Shown: positions 23,740 to 32,371, counted from the stretch's first letter. The stretch: DNA of 33,396 bases from Chloroflexota bacterium (GCA_028873975.1 JAPPMO010000048.1:1-33396), one strand, 5' to 3'. Notes: generated by a model not told the origin, from the sequence alone. Numbers and translations are program-made.

Positions 23740-26666
23740 TATGCGCCTCCTTCGGTTATGCTGGCGTCCGCATTTGGATCCTCAACTGTTGCGTCGGCCG
23801 GCGCGATCAGCGCGATGGGTTCTTCGGCGCGGCGCTGCATTTGCCAGAATACGCCGATCAAAACCAGCCCGATCAAAGCCACGGCATAATTCATCAGCAC
23901 CCACTGGTTCTGCTGTTCCTCCGCTATCGGCGGCAGGATGCGCGCGGCGCTGCCCCGGCTGCGAATAGAGGCCAGGGAAAGATCTTCGGTCAGCCAATCG
24001 ATGGCGTTCGCGAAGAGTTGCAAATTACTCGCGAAGCGGTCGCCGCCGAAGTTCAGCGATATCTGGTATACGTTGTCATTGATAAATTCCGAACTCCCCA
24101 AGACGATCAATCGCGTATTGCCGGGCGAGCGCTCGATCAAACCGATTGCCGCCTCCTCGGCGCTCTCTCCCTCGGCCGCGATCTCGCCCTCGCCTTCGCT
24201 TGCGAAGGGCGGATCTTTGCCCAGGAAAAAGCTCTCGAATGAACCCTCCACCAAGACCGCCAGCGGGAAGGGCTTCTGGTCGGCGTTAATCATGAAGCCC
24301 AATTCGGGGAACAACTCCAGATCGGGCTGCAAGTTGCTGTCGCTGGTTTCCCAAGACGAAGCACTGGACCAAATCAGATCGCTGGACCTGGCGTCGGCGA
24401 GCTGAGCCTCTTCCACGACGACCGGCGACGCCCAGTTCATGGTGACAAAAGGCAAGCTATTGACAATGCCGCTCTCCGCATTAAGCCCATTGGGGCGGAC
24501 ATCGATAAAGAAGGGATAGTCCAGCGCCTGCACTTCCGTAACGACCATATCGCCCAGGTCGCGCTGCGTCTGCACGGGGAAGGGCGCATTCTGTTGATCC
24601 ATCACCAGAGTTTCGCCAAGGGCAATGCCATAGCTGCGCAGCATCTCGGCAATGCCATTTTCATTGACGTCCAGCATCAGCGTGCCTTGTACGGGATCAA
24701 TGCCGAGGCGATAGTGCCCGGCGGCGGCGATCACCGAACCGCCGCGCATGATGTACTGATCGATGGCGTAACGCTGGGTGTCCGTCATGCTGTGCGGCGC
24801 GATCAAAATCAAGACGTCAAGATCGCCGGGTATCTTGCCGTCATCAAGCGGCAGGCGGCGCAATTCATAGGATTCGCGCAAGCTGTCTTCCAAGATCGCA
24901 TACTGCTGCAAGTTCGGCATCTGACGCCCGAATTGGTCAATCCCCTGCCCCGGCGGCGTCCACAAGCCGACCACTTTTAGAAATCCGGAAGATCTGCGCT
25001 TTAAAGCCGCTTCGATGGACTGCCGGACCTCGGCCTGGCTTAGCTCGCCCGAGGGGAAGATCACCTGGAAACCGTCCCCGGTCTCCACTACCAGATGCAG
25101 GAAAAAGGTCTCGACAGCGAAGAAACTCGTCGCCACCGGCTGAATCTGATAGCGTTCGACGAGCTCTCCTTCGCTGATGCCGGCATCAGGGGCGGACAGG
25201 TCGACGATGTCGAATGCGATTTTCTCCGGATTGGCAGCCGCGATGTCCTCCGCAACTGCCTCGATAGTCCGGCTGACCTCCTGCATAGATGGCGGCAAAG
25301 TGGAAGAAGTCAAATACAAGCTTAGATTAGCCGGTTGATCGAGTGAGGCGAGCACTGCCTCCAGACTTTGAAATCCGTAGACGACGCGCTGAATATTGCT
25401 TGTCAGGTCGTATTCTAAATTGCGCAAGCGCACATTGACGCCAAAGGGCGAGTCGATGATCTCAACAAGATCCGCGAAGTTGAGCGTCGCGGTCTGGTCG
25501 CCGTAAACGATCAGCAAGTCAAAATAAACATTGACCAGGGACAGGCCGCCGCGGTCGTTAACTTGCAGCGGTGTCGGTCGAATGCCGTAGATCTGGTTCG
25601 CTTCGCGCTCCAATTCCGGATGAGCCAGCGGATCGACAAAGGCCAGTTCCAGTTTGCCCTTCGCAGCCAGCTCAAACTCGCGCAAGGTGTCCTTGATGCG
25701 CGGGACCAGCGGCGCCAGCAAAGGATGACTCTCTTCGCTGAAATACCCGCGGATCAGCAGCGGCTCCTGCAAGCCTTCCAACAATAGCCGCGTAACCTCG
25801 GACAAGCTGTATTCTCTGTGCTGCGTGAGATCCAGCCGCGCCGCGCTGGCTGGGGCGATCAACAGGTTGAATGCCAACAGATTTGCGCCAACCAGCGCCA
25901 GAGCAATCCTGCCGTTCAAGCGGCGGCTTCGCAGTTGCTCCCCGCTGCTCCAGCGTTTGCTTTCCAGCGACAAGATGTTGGCCGCCAGGAAGAACACAGT
26001 CAGCGAGGCGTAATAGACCAGGTCGCGGGGGTCAATGACGCCGCGTTCGATGCTTTCAAAGCGGCTGCCGGCGCCAAACAAGCGCAAGATGTCGCCCGTG
26101 CTCGCCCCGACGAAATCGGTGATAGCGGGGGAGCCAATAGCCTGAAACAAGCCGCAAACGACGACAGTGCCTATAAGCGCTACCAGTTGATTATCCGTTC
26201 TCGAAGAAAGGAAGAGCCCGATCGCGATATAGCTCGACGCCAGTAAAAGCGTCGCCAGATATCCGCCGATAACCGGTCCCCAGTCGAGGTTGCCCAGGCT
26301 GGCAACCGTGAAAGGCAAGAACAAAGTCAAAGCCAGCGCCACCGCAACCAGCGCCAGCGCCGACAAGAATTTGCCCGCGACCAGTTCAATAAGCCGCACC
26401 GGCATGGTAAGCAAGACCTGCAAGTTGCCGCTGTCTTCTTCACGGCTCCATTGATGCATGGTCAAAGCCGCAACCAGCAAGATCATCAGCAGCGGCATCC
26501 ATTCAAACAGCGCGCGGACATCGGCGATGCCGCGCGCAAAAAACGAATCCACCCAGAAGAAAACGAAGAGCGTCAAGACCAGGAAGACGCCGACAAAGAT
26601 GAGAGCCATGGGCGAGCCAAAATAGAGTTTGAGTTCCTTCTTGGCAATCGTGAAAATCTTCTTCAT
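23739..26666 (-). CDS. Fused ABC-2 permease and GldG-like auxiliary protein
   Basis: A 975-residue membrane protein that joins two usual partners. Residues 1-245 form a six-helix ABC-2 permease like GldF, beginning 'MKKIFTIAKKELKLYFGSP' and with 'WSREEDSGNLQVLLTMPV'. A further helix near 253-272 starts the GldG-like half, whose extracytoplasmic ABC_transp_aux domain spans about 285-850; it includes 'REYSLSEVTRLLLEGLQEPL' and 'LDVLILIAPHSMTDTQRYAI'. A final helix is at about 920-942. It is coupled with its ATPase upstream (the ribosome site overlaps that gene's stop) and DUF4340 downstream. In Bacteroidota GldFG serves gliding motility; in other phyla the role is unknown, with export or envelope remodelling the usual guess. 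Confidence 0.88.
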   Translation of the reverse strand: MKKIFTIAKKELKLYFGSPMALIFVGVFLVLTLFVFFWVDSFFARGIADVRALFEWMPLLMILLVAALTMHQWSREEDSGNLQVLLTMPVRLIELVAGKFLSALALVAVALALTLFLPFTVASLGNLDWGPVIGGYLATLLLASSYIAIGLFLSSRTDNQLVALIGTVVVCGLFQAIGSPAITDFVGASTGDILRLFGAGSRFESIERGVIDPRDLVYYASLTVFFLAANILSLESKRWSSGEQLRSRRLNGRIALALVGANLLAFNLLIAPASAARLDLTQHREYSLSEVTRLLLEGLQEPLLIRGYFSEESHPLLAPLVPRIKDTLREFELAAKGKLELAFVDPLAHPELEREANQIYGIRPTPLQVNDRGGLSLVNVYFDLLIVYGDQTATLNFADLVEIIDSPFGVNVRLRNLEYDLTSNIQRVVYGFQSLEAVLASLDQPANLSLYLTSSTLPPSMQEVSRTIEAVAEDIAAANPEKIAFDIVDLSAPDAGISEGELVERYQIQPVATSFFAVETFFLHLVVETGDGFQVIFPSGELSQAEVRQSIEAALKRRSSGFLKVVGLWTPPGQGIDQFGRQMPNLQQYAILEDSLRESYELRRLPLDDGKIPGDLDVLILIAPHSMTDTQRYAIDQYIMRGGSVIAAAGHYRLGIDPVQGTLMLDVNENGIAEMLRSYGIALGETLVMDQQNAPFPVQTQRDLGDMVVTEVQALDYPFFIDVRPNGLNAESGIVNSLPFVTMNWASPVVVEEAQLADARSSDLIWSSASSWETSDSNLQPDLELFPELGFMINADQKPFPLAVLVEGSFESFFLGKDPPFASEGEGEIAAEGESAEEAAIGLIERSPGNTRLIVLGSSEFINDNVYQISLNFGGDRFASNLQLFANAIDWLTEDLSLASIRSRGSAARILPPIAEEQQNQWVLMNYAVALIGLVLIGVFWQMQRRAEEPIALIAPADATVEDPNADASITEGGA

Positions 26667-26676
26667 CGCGCCTCTC

Positions 26677-27591
26677 CTATGCCGTGGTCGCCAGTTGATT
26701 GAAGAAGGCCTCCAGCGTGGTATCGTCGCGGCGAATCTCCCTGACGGGCCAGTCCTTGGCCCGCGCGAGCGCGTAGATAGCCGGGGTGACTTCCAGGTTG
26801 CTGCTGATGCGATATGCGGGAAAATCGTCCGCCGAGCGGATGGCGCTGACCCGGGTTACGCCTTCAATGTTCCCCAGCGTCGCCTGTATGCCCTCGGCAT
26901 CCGATTGCAGCACCAGCGTCGCGTCGTTGCTCATGCGCAGTTGGCGCAAGTTTTGATCCGCCTTGACTTGGCCATTGATGATGATGATGACGCGATCGCA
27001 AATTGCTTCCACGTCCGACAGGATGTGCGACGAAAACAATATGCTGCTTTCCCGCGCCAAGCCCTTGATCAAGGCGCGGATCTCGACGATCTGGGTCGGA
27101 TCCAAGCCAACTGTTGGCTCGTCAAGGATCAAGAAGCTGGGTTTGTGCAAGATCGCCTGCGCCAAACCAACCCGCTGACGCAAGCCCTTGCTAAGCGACG
27201 ATATCGGACGGGTCAAGTAGTCCTGCAAGCCCGTGCCGTAGATGGCTTCCGACAGCAAGGCGAGCGATTGCGCGGGGGACGCGCCGCGCAGATCGGCGAT
27301 CATCATCAAGTAGCCCTGCACCGACAACTCGGGGTACAAAGGTGTATTCTCCGACAGATAACCGATCCTGGCTTGCGCCGCGCGCAGATCGCTCAGGACG
27401 CCTTTGCCGTCGATTTCTACCCAGCCGTCATCGGGATGCAGGAATCCGGTGATGATCTTGATCGCAGTTGATTTTCCGGCGCCGTTAGGTCCGAGGAGGC
27501 CGACGATTTCTCCAGGTTCAATAGAAAAACTCACCCCGCGCAGCGCCTCAATCGCGCCGTAGCGTTTGGTGATGTTATACACATTGATCAT
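26677..27591 (-). CDS. ABC transporter ATPase, GldA/CcmA-like
   Basis: A 304-residue ATPase that would drive the fused permease downstream. Walker A is GLLGPNGAGKST (about residues 35-46), the Q-loop follows at YLSENTPLYPELSV, the signature is SLSKGLRQRVGLAQAI and Walker B is FLILDEPTVGLDP, with the switch His in 'FSSHILSDVEAI'. The C-terminal 85 residues form the small domain common in drug/Gld-type ATPases. The ATG at 27591 begins 'MINVYNITKRYG', the normal start; the 28 codons of open frame before it are not typical. GAAGGG lies 11 bases upstream. It is first in the three-gene ATPase - permease/auxiliary - DUF4340 operon. Confidence 0.92.
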   Translation of the reverse strand: MINVYNITKRYGAIEALRGVSFSIEPGEIVGLLGPNGAGKSTAIKIITGFLHPDDGWVEIDGKGVLSDLRAAQARIGYLSENTPLYPELSVQGYLMMIADLRGASPAQSLALLSEAIYGTGLQDYLTRPISSLSKGLRQRVGLAQAILHKPSFLILDEPTVGLDPTQIVEIRALIKGLARESSILFSSHILSDVEAICDRVIIIINGQVKADQNLRQLRMSNDATLVLQSDAEGIQATLGNIEGVTRVSAIRSADDFPAYRISSNLEVTPAIYALARAKDWPVREIRRDDTTLEAFFNQLATTA

Positions 27592-27714
27592 ACGCAAAGA
27601 CCCTTCTCGCTCATCCTGAAAACGACTTTCCAGCCCGTGTCCGCCCCCGCGAACGACAAATCGCAAAGAGCGCACATTAGACTATCATGAACCTAAAAAA
27701 CGCACGCTGGCAAT

Positions 27715-27733
27715 CTTATGGTTCGCGCATAAG
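27715..27733. other. Hairpin between the sugar kinase and the ATPase genes
   Basis: CTTATG (27715-27720) and CATAAG (27728-27733) form a perfect 6-bp stem with a 7-base loop in the 187-bp gap between pfkB-like (minus, ends 27779) and the ATPase (minus, starts 27591). An AT-rich stretch lies between the stop and this hairpin. Without a clear T-run after it on the minus strand it is a weak terminator candidate. Confidence 0.3.
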
Positions 27734-27778
27734 AAATGTATATGAAAACTTTTAAGAATTTGTAAATTTTTTGGGCGC

Positions 27779-28723
27779 TTAGCGGGAGGGGTTTTCCACG
27801 CGCGTTTCCGATAGCACCCGCAGATAATGGCTGTAAGCGAACTGCGCCCCGCCGGCGTACAGAGCGTTGACAGTGCCGGCTGCTACCCCGCTGCGGATTG
27901 CCTCGGCATGGCTTTCGCCGCGCGCCAATGCTGTCACGATGCCGGCATGAAGACAATCCCCGCTGGCGATAGGATCAACCGGTTGGATTCGCGGCGGCGT
28001 CGCCTTCAGGAATACATCCTTGGCGAATAGCAGCGCGCCTTCCGCCCCCAGCGAAATCACTACGATCTGGATGCCATCGTTTAGCAAGGCTTCGGCGGCA
28101 GCAATGACCGCCGTTCGTTTTTGGACCTCGATATTCATCGCAGCTGCCAGCTCCTCGGCATTCACCTTGATGGCGAATGGCTTAGCCGCGATCGCATTGG
28201 AAAGCGCCGAGCCGCTGGTATCGATCCAAACGCGCTTGCCCAAGGCTTTCAGGCGCTCTATGACATCCGCCGGGGCCTCTGCCGGCGCGCCTTCCGGCAG
28301 GCTGCCGCAAAAACAGACCGCGCTCACTCTCTGGTTTTCCGCGACTCGGCAGACATCGTCGGCTAATGCCCGCCAATCAGCGCTGCCGACCTGTCCGGAT
28401 TCATTGATGACCGTTGAAACGCCATCCGCGTCCGCAATGATTGTGCAGGTTCTGGTTTCGCCCTCGAACCAGGTCCATTCGGCATCATAACCCGCTTCGC
28501 GCGCCAGCGCCGCCACCATGCGCCCGGTATGCCCGCCCAGCAAACCCATCGACAGGGGATGACCGCCGAGGATCTTCACAGCCCGCATCATGTTGAGTCC
28601 CTTGCCGCCGGGCACGACTACGCCGCGATTGACGCGCGAAATATGTCCCAGGGCAAAATCGGGCACAACCAGCGTGCGATCCAGGGCGGCGTTGGGTGTC
28701 ACGCAGATGATCTTGTCGGTCAC
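27779..28723 (-). CDS. PfkB family sugar kinase (FruK/LacC-like)
   Basis: A 314-residue ATP-dependent kinase of the 1-phosphofructokinase/tagatose-6-phosphate kinase group. The N-terminal VTPNAALDRTLVV and the substrate-binding 'VPGGKGLNMMRAVKILGG' are the standard FruK/LacC signatures. FCGSLPEGAP and KVNAEEL are also typical. The C-terminal catalytic motif is IASGDCLHAG, with Asp as base; the usual first Gly of GAGD is Ala here. It would phosphorylate a ketohexose phosphate to a bisphosphate, or a related sugar. The start codon is a GTG, preceded by GCAGGCGAG. It stands alone, divergent from the FHA protein gene, with no transporter or regulator beside it. Confidence 0.88.
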   Translation of the reverse strand: MTDKIICVTPNAALDRTLVVPDFALGHISRVNRGVVVPGGKGLNMMRAVKILGGHPLSMGLLGGHTGRMVAALAREAGYDAEWTWFEGETRTCTIIADADGVSTVINESGQVGSADWRALADDVCRVAENQRVSAVCFCGSLPEGAPAEAPADVIERLKALGKRVWIDTSGSALSNAIAAKPFAIKVNAEELAAAMNIEVQKRTAVIAAAEALLNDGIQIVVISLGAEGALLFAKDVFLKATPPRIQPVDPIASGDCLHAGIVTALARGESHAEAIRSGVAAGTVNALYAGGAQFAYSHYLRVLSETRVENPSR

Positions 28724-28828
28724 TGTCTCGCCTGCTTCTCAGTTTTAACAGCGTCGCCCTACCCTAGCCCAATCGTCAGCCCAGGACAAGCTGAGTCCGG
28801 TGATTGTTCTAGGCGACGGTCTGCCACT

Positions 28829-28856
28829 TTGCCACTCTTTCACTCCTGGCTACAAT
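28829..28856 (+). promoter_or_regulatory. Predicted promoter of the FHA protein gene
   Basis: TTGCCA (28829-28834) is followed after 16 bases by TACAAT (28851-28856). The start would be near 28863, 44 bases ahead of the ATG. The rest of the 183-bp divergent gap shows no clear promoter for the kinase on the other strand. Confidence 0.6.
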
Positions 28857-28906
28857 ACGACGAACCCAGTCGGCTTACTCGTCGCAAGATTTCACGGGAG
28901 CTGAGC

Positions 28907-30874
28907 ATGGCCATGTATGGTCGACTCGACATCCACGCGCCCGCAGGGGCAGTCAAAAGCTATCGCATATCAAAGGAAGTGACAAGCGTCGGCCGCGCTG
29001 CCGACAATGCAATCGTCCTGGATGACCCGTCGGTATCCGATCGACATTGTACTTTGCAACTACTGGATGGAGCAGTCCATATAATCAATCTCGACGCCTT
29101 GGCCGGGATCATGTTCGAGGGGGCGCATGTGCGAGACAGCACCCCGCGCCCAATGAGAGAAGTGACCGGGCTCGCGCTTGGCAAGACGAAGATCCTATTC
29201 TATCCGAGTGACGGCCAACCTACGCTACCCATGCGGTCCATTAGCGAGAACACCCGGCCGATAAAAGCCGCGTTTCACGTCGATCTGGAGAAATCCGTCC
29301 TTGACGTTTACCCAGCGTCCAGCAGCTTCCTGGAAATCGCCATCACCAACCGCAGCGACCAGGAGATAGCGTTTACGATTGGCGTCGACGGCTTGCCGGT
29401 GAACTGGGCGAAGCTGAGCCAATCTTCAGCGCGGCTTGGCGGTCACGATACAGCATTCATTGTTCTGACCGTGGCGCCGCCGCGCCGCGCCGACATCAAA
29501 CCGGGGGAGTACCCCGCCACAATCGCCATTCGCGCGGCTGACAAGGATGACTCGGACGCGCTTGTGAGGCTACTGGTCAGACTGCATGGTTTTGGCGGCT
29601 TGAGCCTGGCCCTGGAGCCGGCGCTTGTTCAAGACGGCAAGTCCTTGCAGCTTTTCCTGCTTAATCAAGGAAACGAAGACCTGCGCCTCGCCGTCAGCGC
29701 GCGGGATCCAGAAAGCCAACTTGATATCGACCTGATGGAACGCGGCCTTCAGCTCGCGGCCGGTCAGCGCGGAATCGTTTCTTGTCGCGCTGCCGCGCGG
29801 AGCCGCCCCTTGCTTGGCAAGTCCCGCAAAATTCCCTTTGCGCTGCTGGTGCAAGCTGACAAGGACAGCGCCTATCTGGCGGCGATCCCGGCCCAGGTCC
29901 TGATCAAGCCGAGACTCTCCGCCCGTCATCTTGCAGCCCCTGTCCTGCTGATTGCCGCCTTCGCGCTGATGCTATTCGCCTTGCTGACGCGCGCAGCGCC
30001 GCCCGAAATAAGCGCTTTCGCGCTTTCGCAATCGCAGGCCGCCCGCGGCAGAACTGTGGAGTTGACATGGCAGGCCAGTTTCGCGGAGCGCTTTGTCATC
30101 GAAATTGACCGCGCCCCGATAGCGGAACTGGATGCCAACGCGGGATTTTATGCGCTATCGACCGCCGACTACGCTGATCCGATTGAAGTCGCTTTGATCG
30201 CTGTAGCGGGCGAAGCAACAGCGATAGAGAAGCGGCAACTAGACGTATATCAACCAGTGACCATCACGTATTTTGAAGCCGATCGGCGGCGAATGTTCCG
30301 CAAAGTTGTGGGTGAGTTGATCCTGACCTGGCAAGCTGAAGGCGGCGTGTCAAGCGACTTGCGCTTTCCGTCGCAATTCAACATTGTCTCCGAAGAAGAC
30401 CCGGGCGGAGGGACCCGCAAACTAGTCTTGCGCGGCGTGCCCGAAACGGACTTTGACCTGATTCTCACCCTTCAAGACGAGATTGGAACGCGCATCGAAA
30501 GCCGCATCAGCGTCAAAACTGCCGACCCCGAATGCTCCCCTTTGCGCGACCTGCCCTTGTTCGCAGGTCCAGGCAGGCTGTACGACCAGGGGAAACTTGC
30601 GCTGCGCGATGTGCCTGTCCTGGTCCTTGGCAGCACCGAAGCCAGAGATTGGATGCTGGTCGAGCTTGCCAGTGGCGACAATGGCTGGGGCCGGCTCAGC
30701 GACTTTTCCTGCGGCGGCTTTGATCCGACCGCTCTGATCGTGATCACTGACCTTCCGCCTTTGCCAAGCGCCACGCCCGCCTGGACGCCAGAACCTACAG
30801 TGTCTCCCACCCCCACAGATGCCGCGCCGTCCGGCGCGACGCCAGACGCAACCTCCGGCGCCGCCGAAGCATGA
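28907..30874 (+). CDS. FHA-domain membrane protein with Ig and SH3-like parts
   Basis: A 655-residue protein with an unusual order of parts. Residues 5-100 form a cytoplasmic-type forkhead-associated domain with SVGRAADNAIVL and SVSDRHC, the Gly-Arg and Ser..His residues that read phospho-threonine. Residues ~120-335 look like two beta-rich modules of the kind seen in NEW3/COG1470 proteins. One membrane helix is at about 342-364. After it come beta-rich regions (~365-535) and a Cys-containing SH3-like module (~540-608) ending 'GDNGWGRLSDFSCGGF'. The tail is Pro/Thr/Ala-rich, 'TPEPTVSPTPTDAAPSGATP'. The ATG at 28907 follows GGGAG; an in-frame open stretch upstream of it overlaps the kinase and is ignored. 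The role is unknown; it may connect Ser/Thr kinase signalling with an outer-face target. Confidence 0.8.
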   Translation: MAMYGRLDIHAPAGAVKSYRISKEVTSVGRAADNAIVLDDPSVSDRHCTLQLLDGAVHIINLDALAGIMFEGAHVRDSTPRPMREVTGLALGKTKILFYPSDGQPTLPMRSISENTRPIKAAFHVDLEKSVLDVYPASSSFLEIAITNRSDQEIAFTIGVDGLPVNWAKLSQSSARLGGHDTAFIVLTVAPPRRADIKPGEYPATIAIRAADKDDSDALVRLLVRLHGFGGLSLALEPALVQDGKSLQLFLLNQGNEDLRLAVSARDPESQLDIDLMERGLQLAAGQRGIVSCRAAARSRPLLGKSRKIPFALLVQADKDSAYLAAIPAQVLIKPRLSARHLAAPVLLIAAFALMLFALLTRAAPPEISAFALSQSQAARGRTVELTWQASFAERFVIEIDRAPIAELDANAGFYALSTADYADPIEVALIAVAGEATAIEKRQLDVYQPVTITYFEADRRRMFRKVVGELILTWQAEGGVSSDLRFPSQFNIVSEEDPGGGTRKLVLRGVPETDFDLILTLQDEIGTRIESRISVKTADPECSPLRDLPLFAGPGRLYDQGKLALRDVPVLVLGSTEARDWMLVELASGDNGWGRLSDFSCGGFDPTALIVITDLPPLPSATPAWTPEPTVSPTPTDAAPSGATPDATSGAAEA

Positions 30875-30956
30875 GCGAGCCGGCGGTTGCGGGCGGAACA
30901 ACAGTGCAATTGCATCAAAATGATAGCGGCTGAAATGGTGGGAATCTAAACCAAAT

Positions 30957-31133
30957 ATTAACCACAGAGAACACAGAGGACACAGAGAAAAACACAAAAT
31001 GTCTTATTTCAAGTGCGTTTTCGGGTGAAAAATCACGTTTCGCTTATAACCCTTTCTTATGCTTAGTCCCGGATTTTAGAAGAAATGTCGTCTGAACACC
31101 AACGAACTCTGTGCGCTCTGCGCGCTCTGTGTT
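30957..31133. repeat. Inverted-repeat-bounded intergenic element
   Basis: The left end (30957-30990) has AACCACAGAGAACACAGAGG plus ACACAGAGAAAAACAC. The right end (31107-31133) is CTCTGTGCGCTCTGCGCGCT plus CTGTGTT, the inverted and diverged form of the same CACAGAG unit. Between them are about 115 AT-richer bases with no reading frame. Two arms facing each other make it look like a short mobile or folded intergenic element. The 342-bp gap 30875-31216 otherwise holds only the promoter at 31177. Confidence 0.5.
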
Positions 31134-31176
31134 GAAAAAATTTGATGCGATTGCCCTGGGCGGAACAAGCTAACAA

Positions 31177-31205
31177 TTGTCAGCGTCTGTCCAGTAGCGT
31201 ATAAT
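31177..31205 (+). promoter_or_regulatory. Strong promoter of the chelatase gene
   Basis: TTGTCA (31177-31182) is followed after 17 bases by a perfect TATAAT (31200-31205). The start point would be near 31212, 38 bases ahead of the ATG at 31250. Confidence 0.75.
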
Positions 31206-31249
31206 GGCGCATTCAGTTGATCGCTATTGACAAGGACCGGACATTCGCA

Positions 31250-32371
31250 ATGAGCAACAGACCGCCCGTTTATCCCTTCACTGCAATAGTCGGACAAGAT
31301 TTGATGAAGCTCGCGCTTATCCTTAACGCTATTGACATGCGCATTGGAGGCGTCTTGATTCGCGGCGAACGAGGCACCGGCAAATCGACCGCCGCCCGCG
31401 CGCTTGCGGCGCTATTGCCCCAAATCAGCGTGATCTCCGATTCGCCTTTCAATGACGATCCCGGCCGCCCCGAATCCTGGTCGGATTTTGCCCGGCAAAA
31501 GTACCAGGAAACGGACGAAATCCCGGTCGCCAGTCGGCGCATCAGCTTCGTCGACTTGCCCGTTAGCGCCACCGAAGACCGCGTAGTTGGCACGCTCGAT
31601 ATTGAAAAAGCCATTCAGTTCGGCGAGCGCCATTTCGAAACCGGCGTCCTCGCCAACGCCAACCGAGGCATCCTTTACGTCGACGAGATCAACTTGCTCG
31701 ACGATCACATCGTCGACCTCCTTCTCGACAGCGCTGCCATGGGCGTCAACATCGTCGAAAGAGAGGGCATCAGTTTCACCCACCCGGCGCGCTTCATCCT
31801 AGTCGGCACCATGAACCCGGAAGAGGGCGATCTGCGGCCCCAATTGCTCGATCGTTTCGCCCTTTCGGTCGATGTCACGGGTATCAAGGACGCCGCGGAA
31901 CGCATCGAAATCCTGGAACGACATATCGCCTACGAGAACGATCCACTCGACTTCAAAGCCGAGTGGGATCCCGTGGACGAACAATTGTCGGGGCGAATCG
32001 CCTCCGCCCGCGAGATCATTGACGATGTTACGCATACGACCAACGATCTGCGTGTCATCGCCAGCATCACCAGCGATCTGCGCGTTGACGGCCACCGCGC
32101 CGATTTGGTGATCTTGAAAGCCGCGCGCGCGCACGCCGCCTACGAAGGCCGGACAGCCATCAACGATCGCGACATCACGCTGGCGATCCGCCTGACCATT
32201 CCCCATCGCCTCAAACGCGGTCCCTTCAGCGACGCCCAGGCCGACCTCAACGCCGTTGAAGCCTCTGTCGATGAGAAACGACAAGAAATCGCGGAAGGCG
32301 AAGAAGCCGGCGAATTCACCGACCAGAGCGACGAGCAAGCTGCCCAAAGTAAAAAAAAAGTGACTCCCTAA
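31250..32371 (+). CDS. Chelatase AAA+ subunit (ChlI-like), zero-frame product
   Basis: A 373-residue protein like the small ATPase subunit of magnesium/cobalt chelatase, which uses ATP to drive metal insertion into a tetrapyrrole. It begins 'YPFTAIVGQDLMKLALILNA' and has Walker A GERGTGKST (residues 39-47), Walker B ILYVDEINLLDDH (about 141-153) and sensor/lid segments 'LVGTMNPEEGDLRPQLLDRF'. The ATG at 31250 (MSNRPPVYPF) is chosen over the upstream TTG at 31217; AAGGA is at 31232. The zero frame runs through an acidic linker, hits nine A residues and stops at TAA 32369-32371 (ending KKKVTP). The VWA half of ChlD continues in the -1 frame, so this would be the unshifted short product of a chlD-type gene. 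Confidence 0.9.
   Translation: MSNRPPVYPFTAIVGQDLMKLALILNAIDMRIGGVLIRGERGTGKSTAARALAALLPQISVISDSPFNDDPGRPESWSDFARQKYQETDEIPVASRRISFVDLPVSATEDRVVGTLDIEKAIQFGERHFETGVLANANRGILYVDEINLLDDHIVDLLLDSAAMGVNIVEREGISFTHPARFILVGTMNPEEGDLRPQLLDRFALSVDVTGIKDAAERIEILERHIAYENDPLDFKAEWDPVDEQLSGRIASAREIIDDVTHTTNDLRVIASITSDLRVDGHRADLVILKAARAHAAYEGRTAINDRDITLAIRLTIPHRLKRGPFSDAQADLNAVEASVDEKRQEIAEGEEAGEFTDQSDEQAAQSKKKVTP
32351..32371 (+). other. Probable -1 frameshift site (A9 run) in the chelatase gene
   Basis: Nine A residues (32351-32359) are followed by G; in the zero frame they read AAA AAA AAA GTG. The -1 frame has a stop (TAA 32350-32352) immediately before, and the zero frame stops at 32369-32371, so the change of frame must fall in 32353-32368, and the A-run is the only slippery sequence there. 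After a -1 slip, reading continues AAA AGT GAC into the VWA half. Transcriptional slippage adding one A would do the same. I could not identify a convincing downstream structure or upstream Shine-Dalgarno-like stimulator. Confidence 0.7.
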
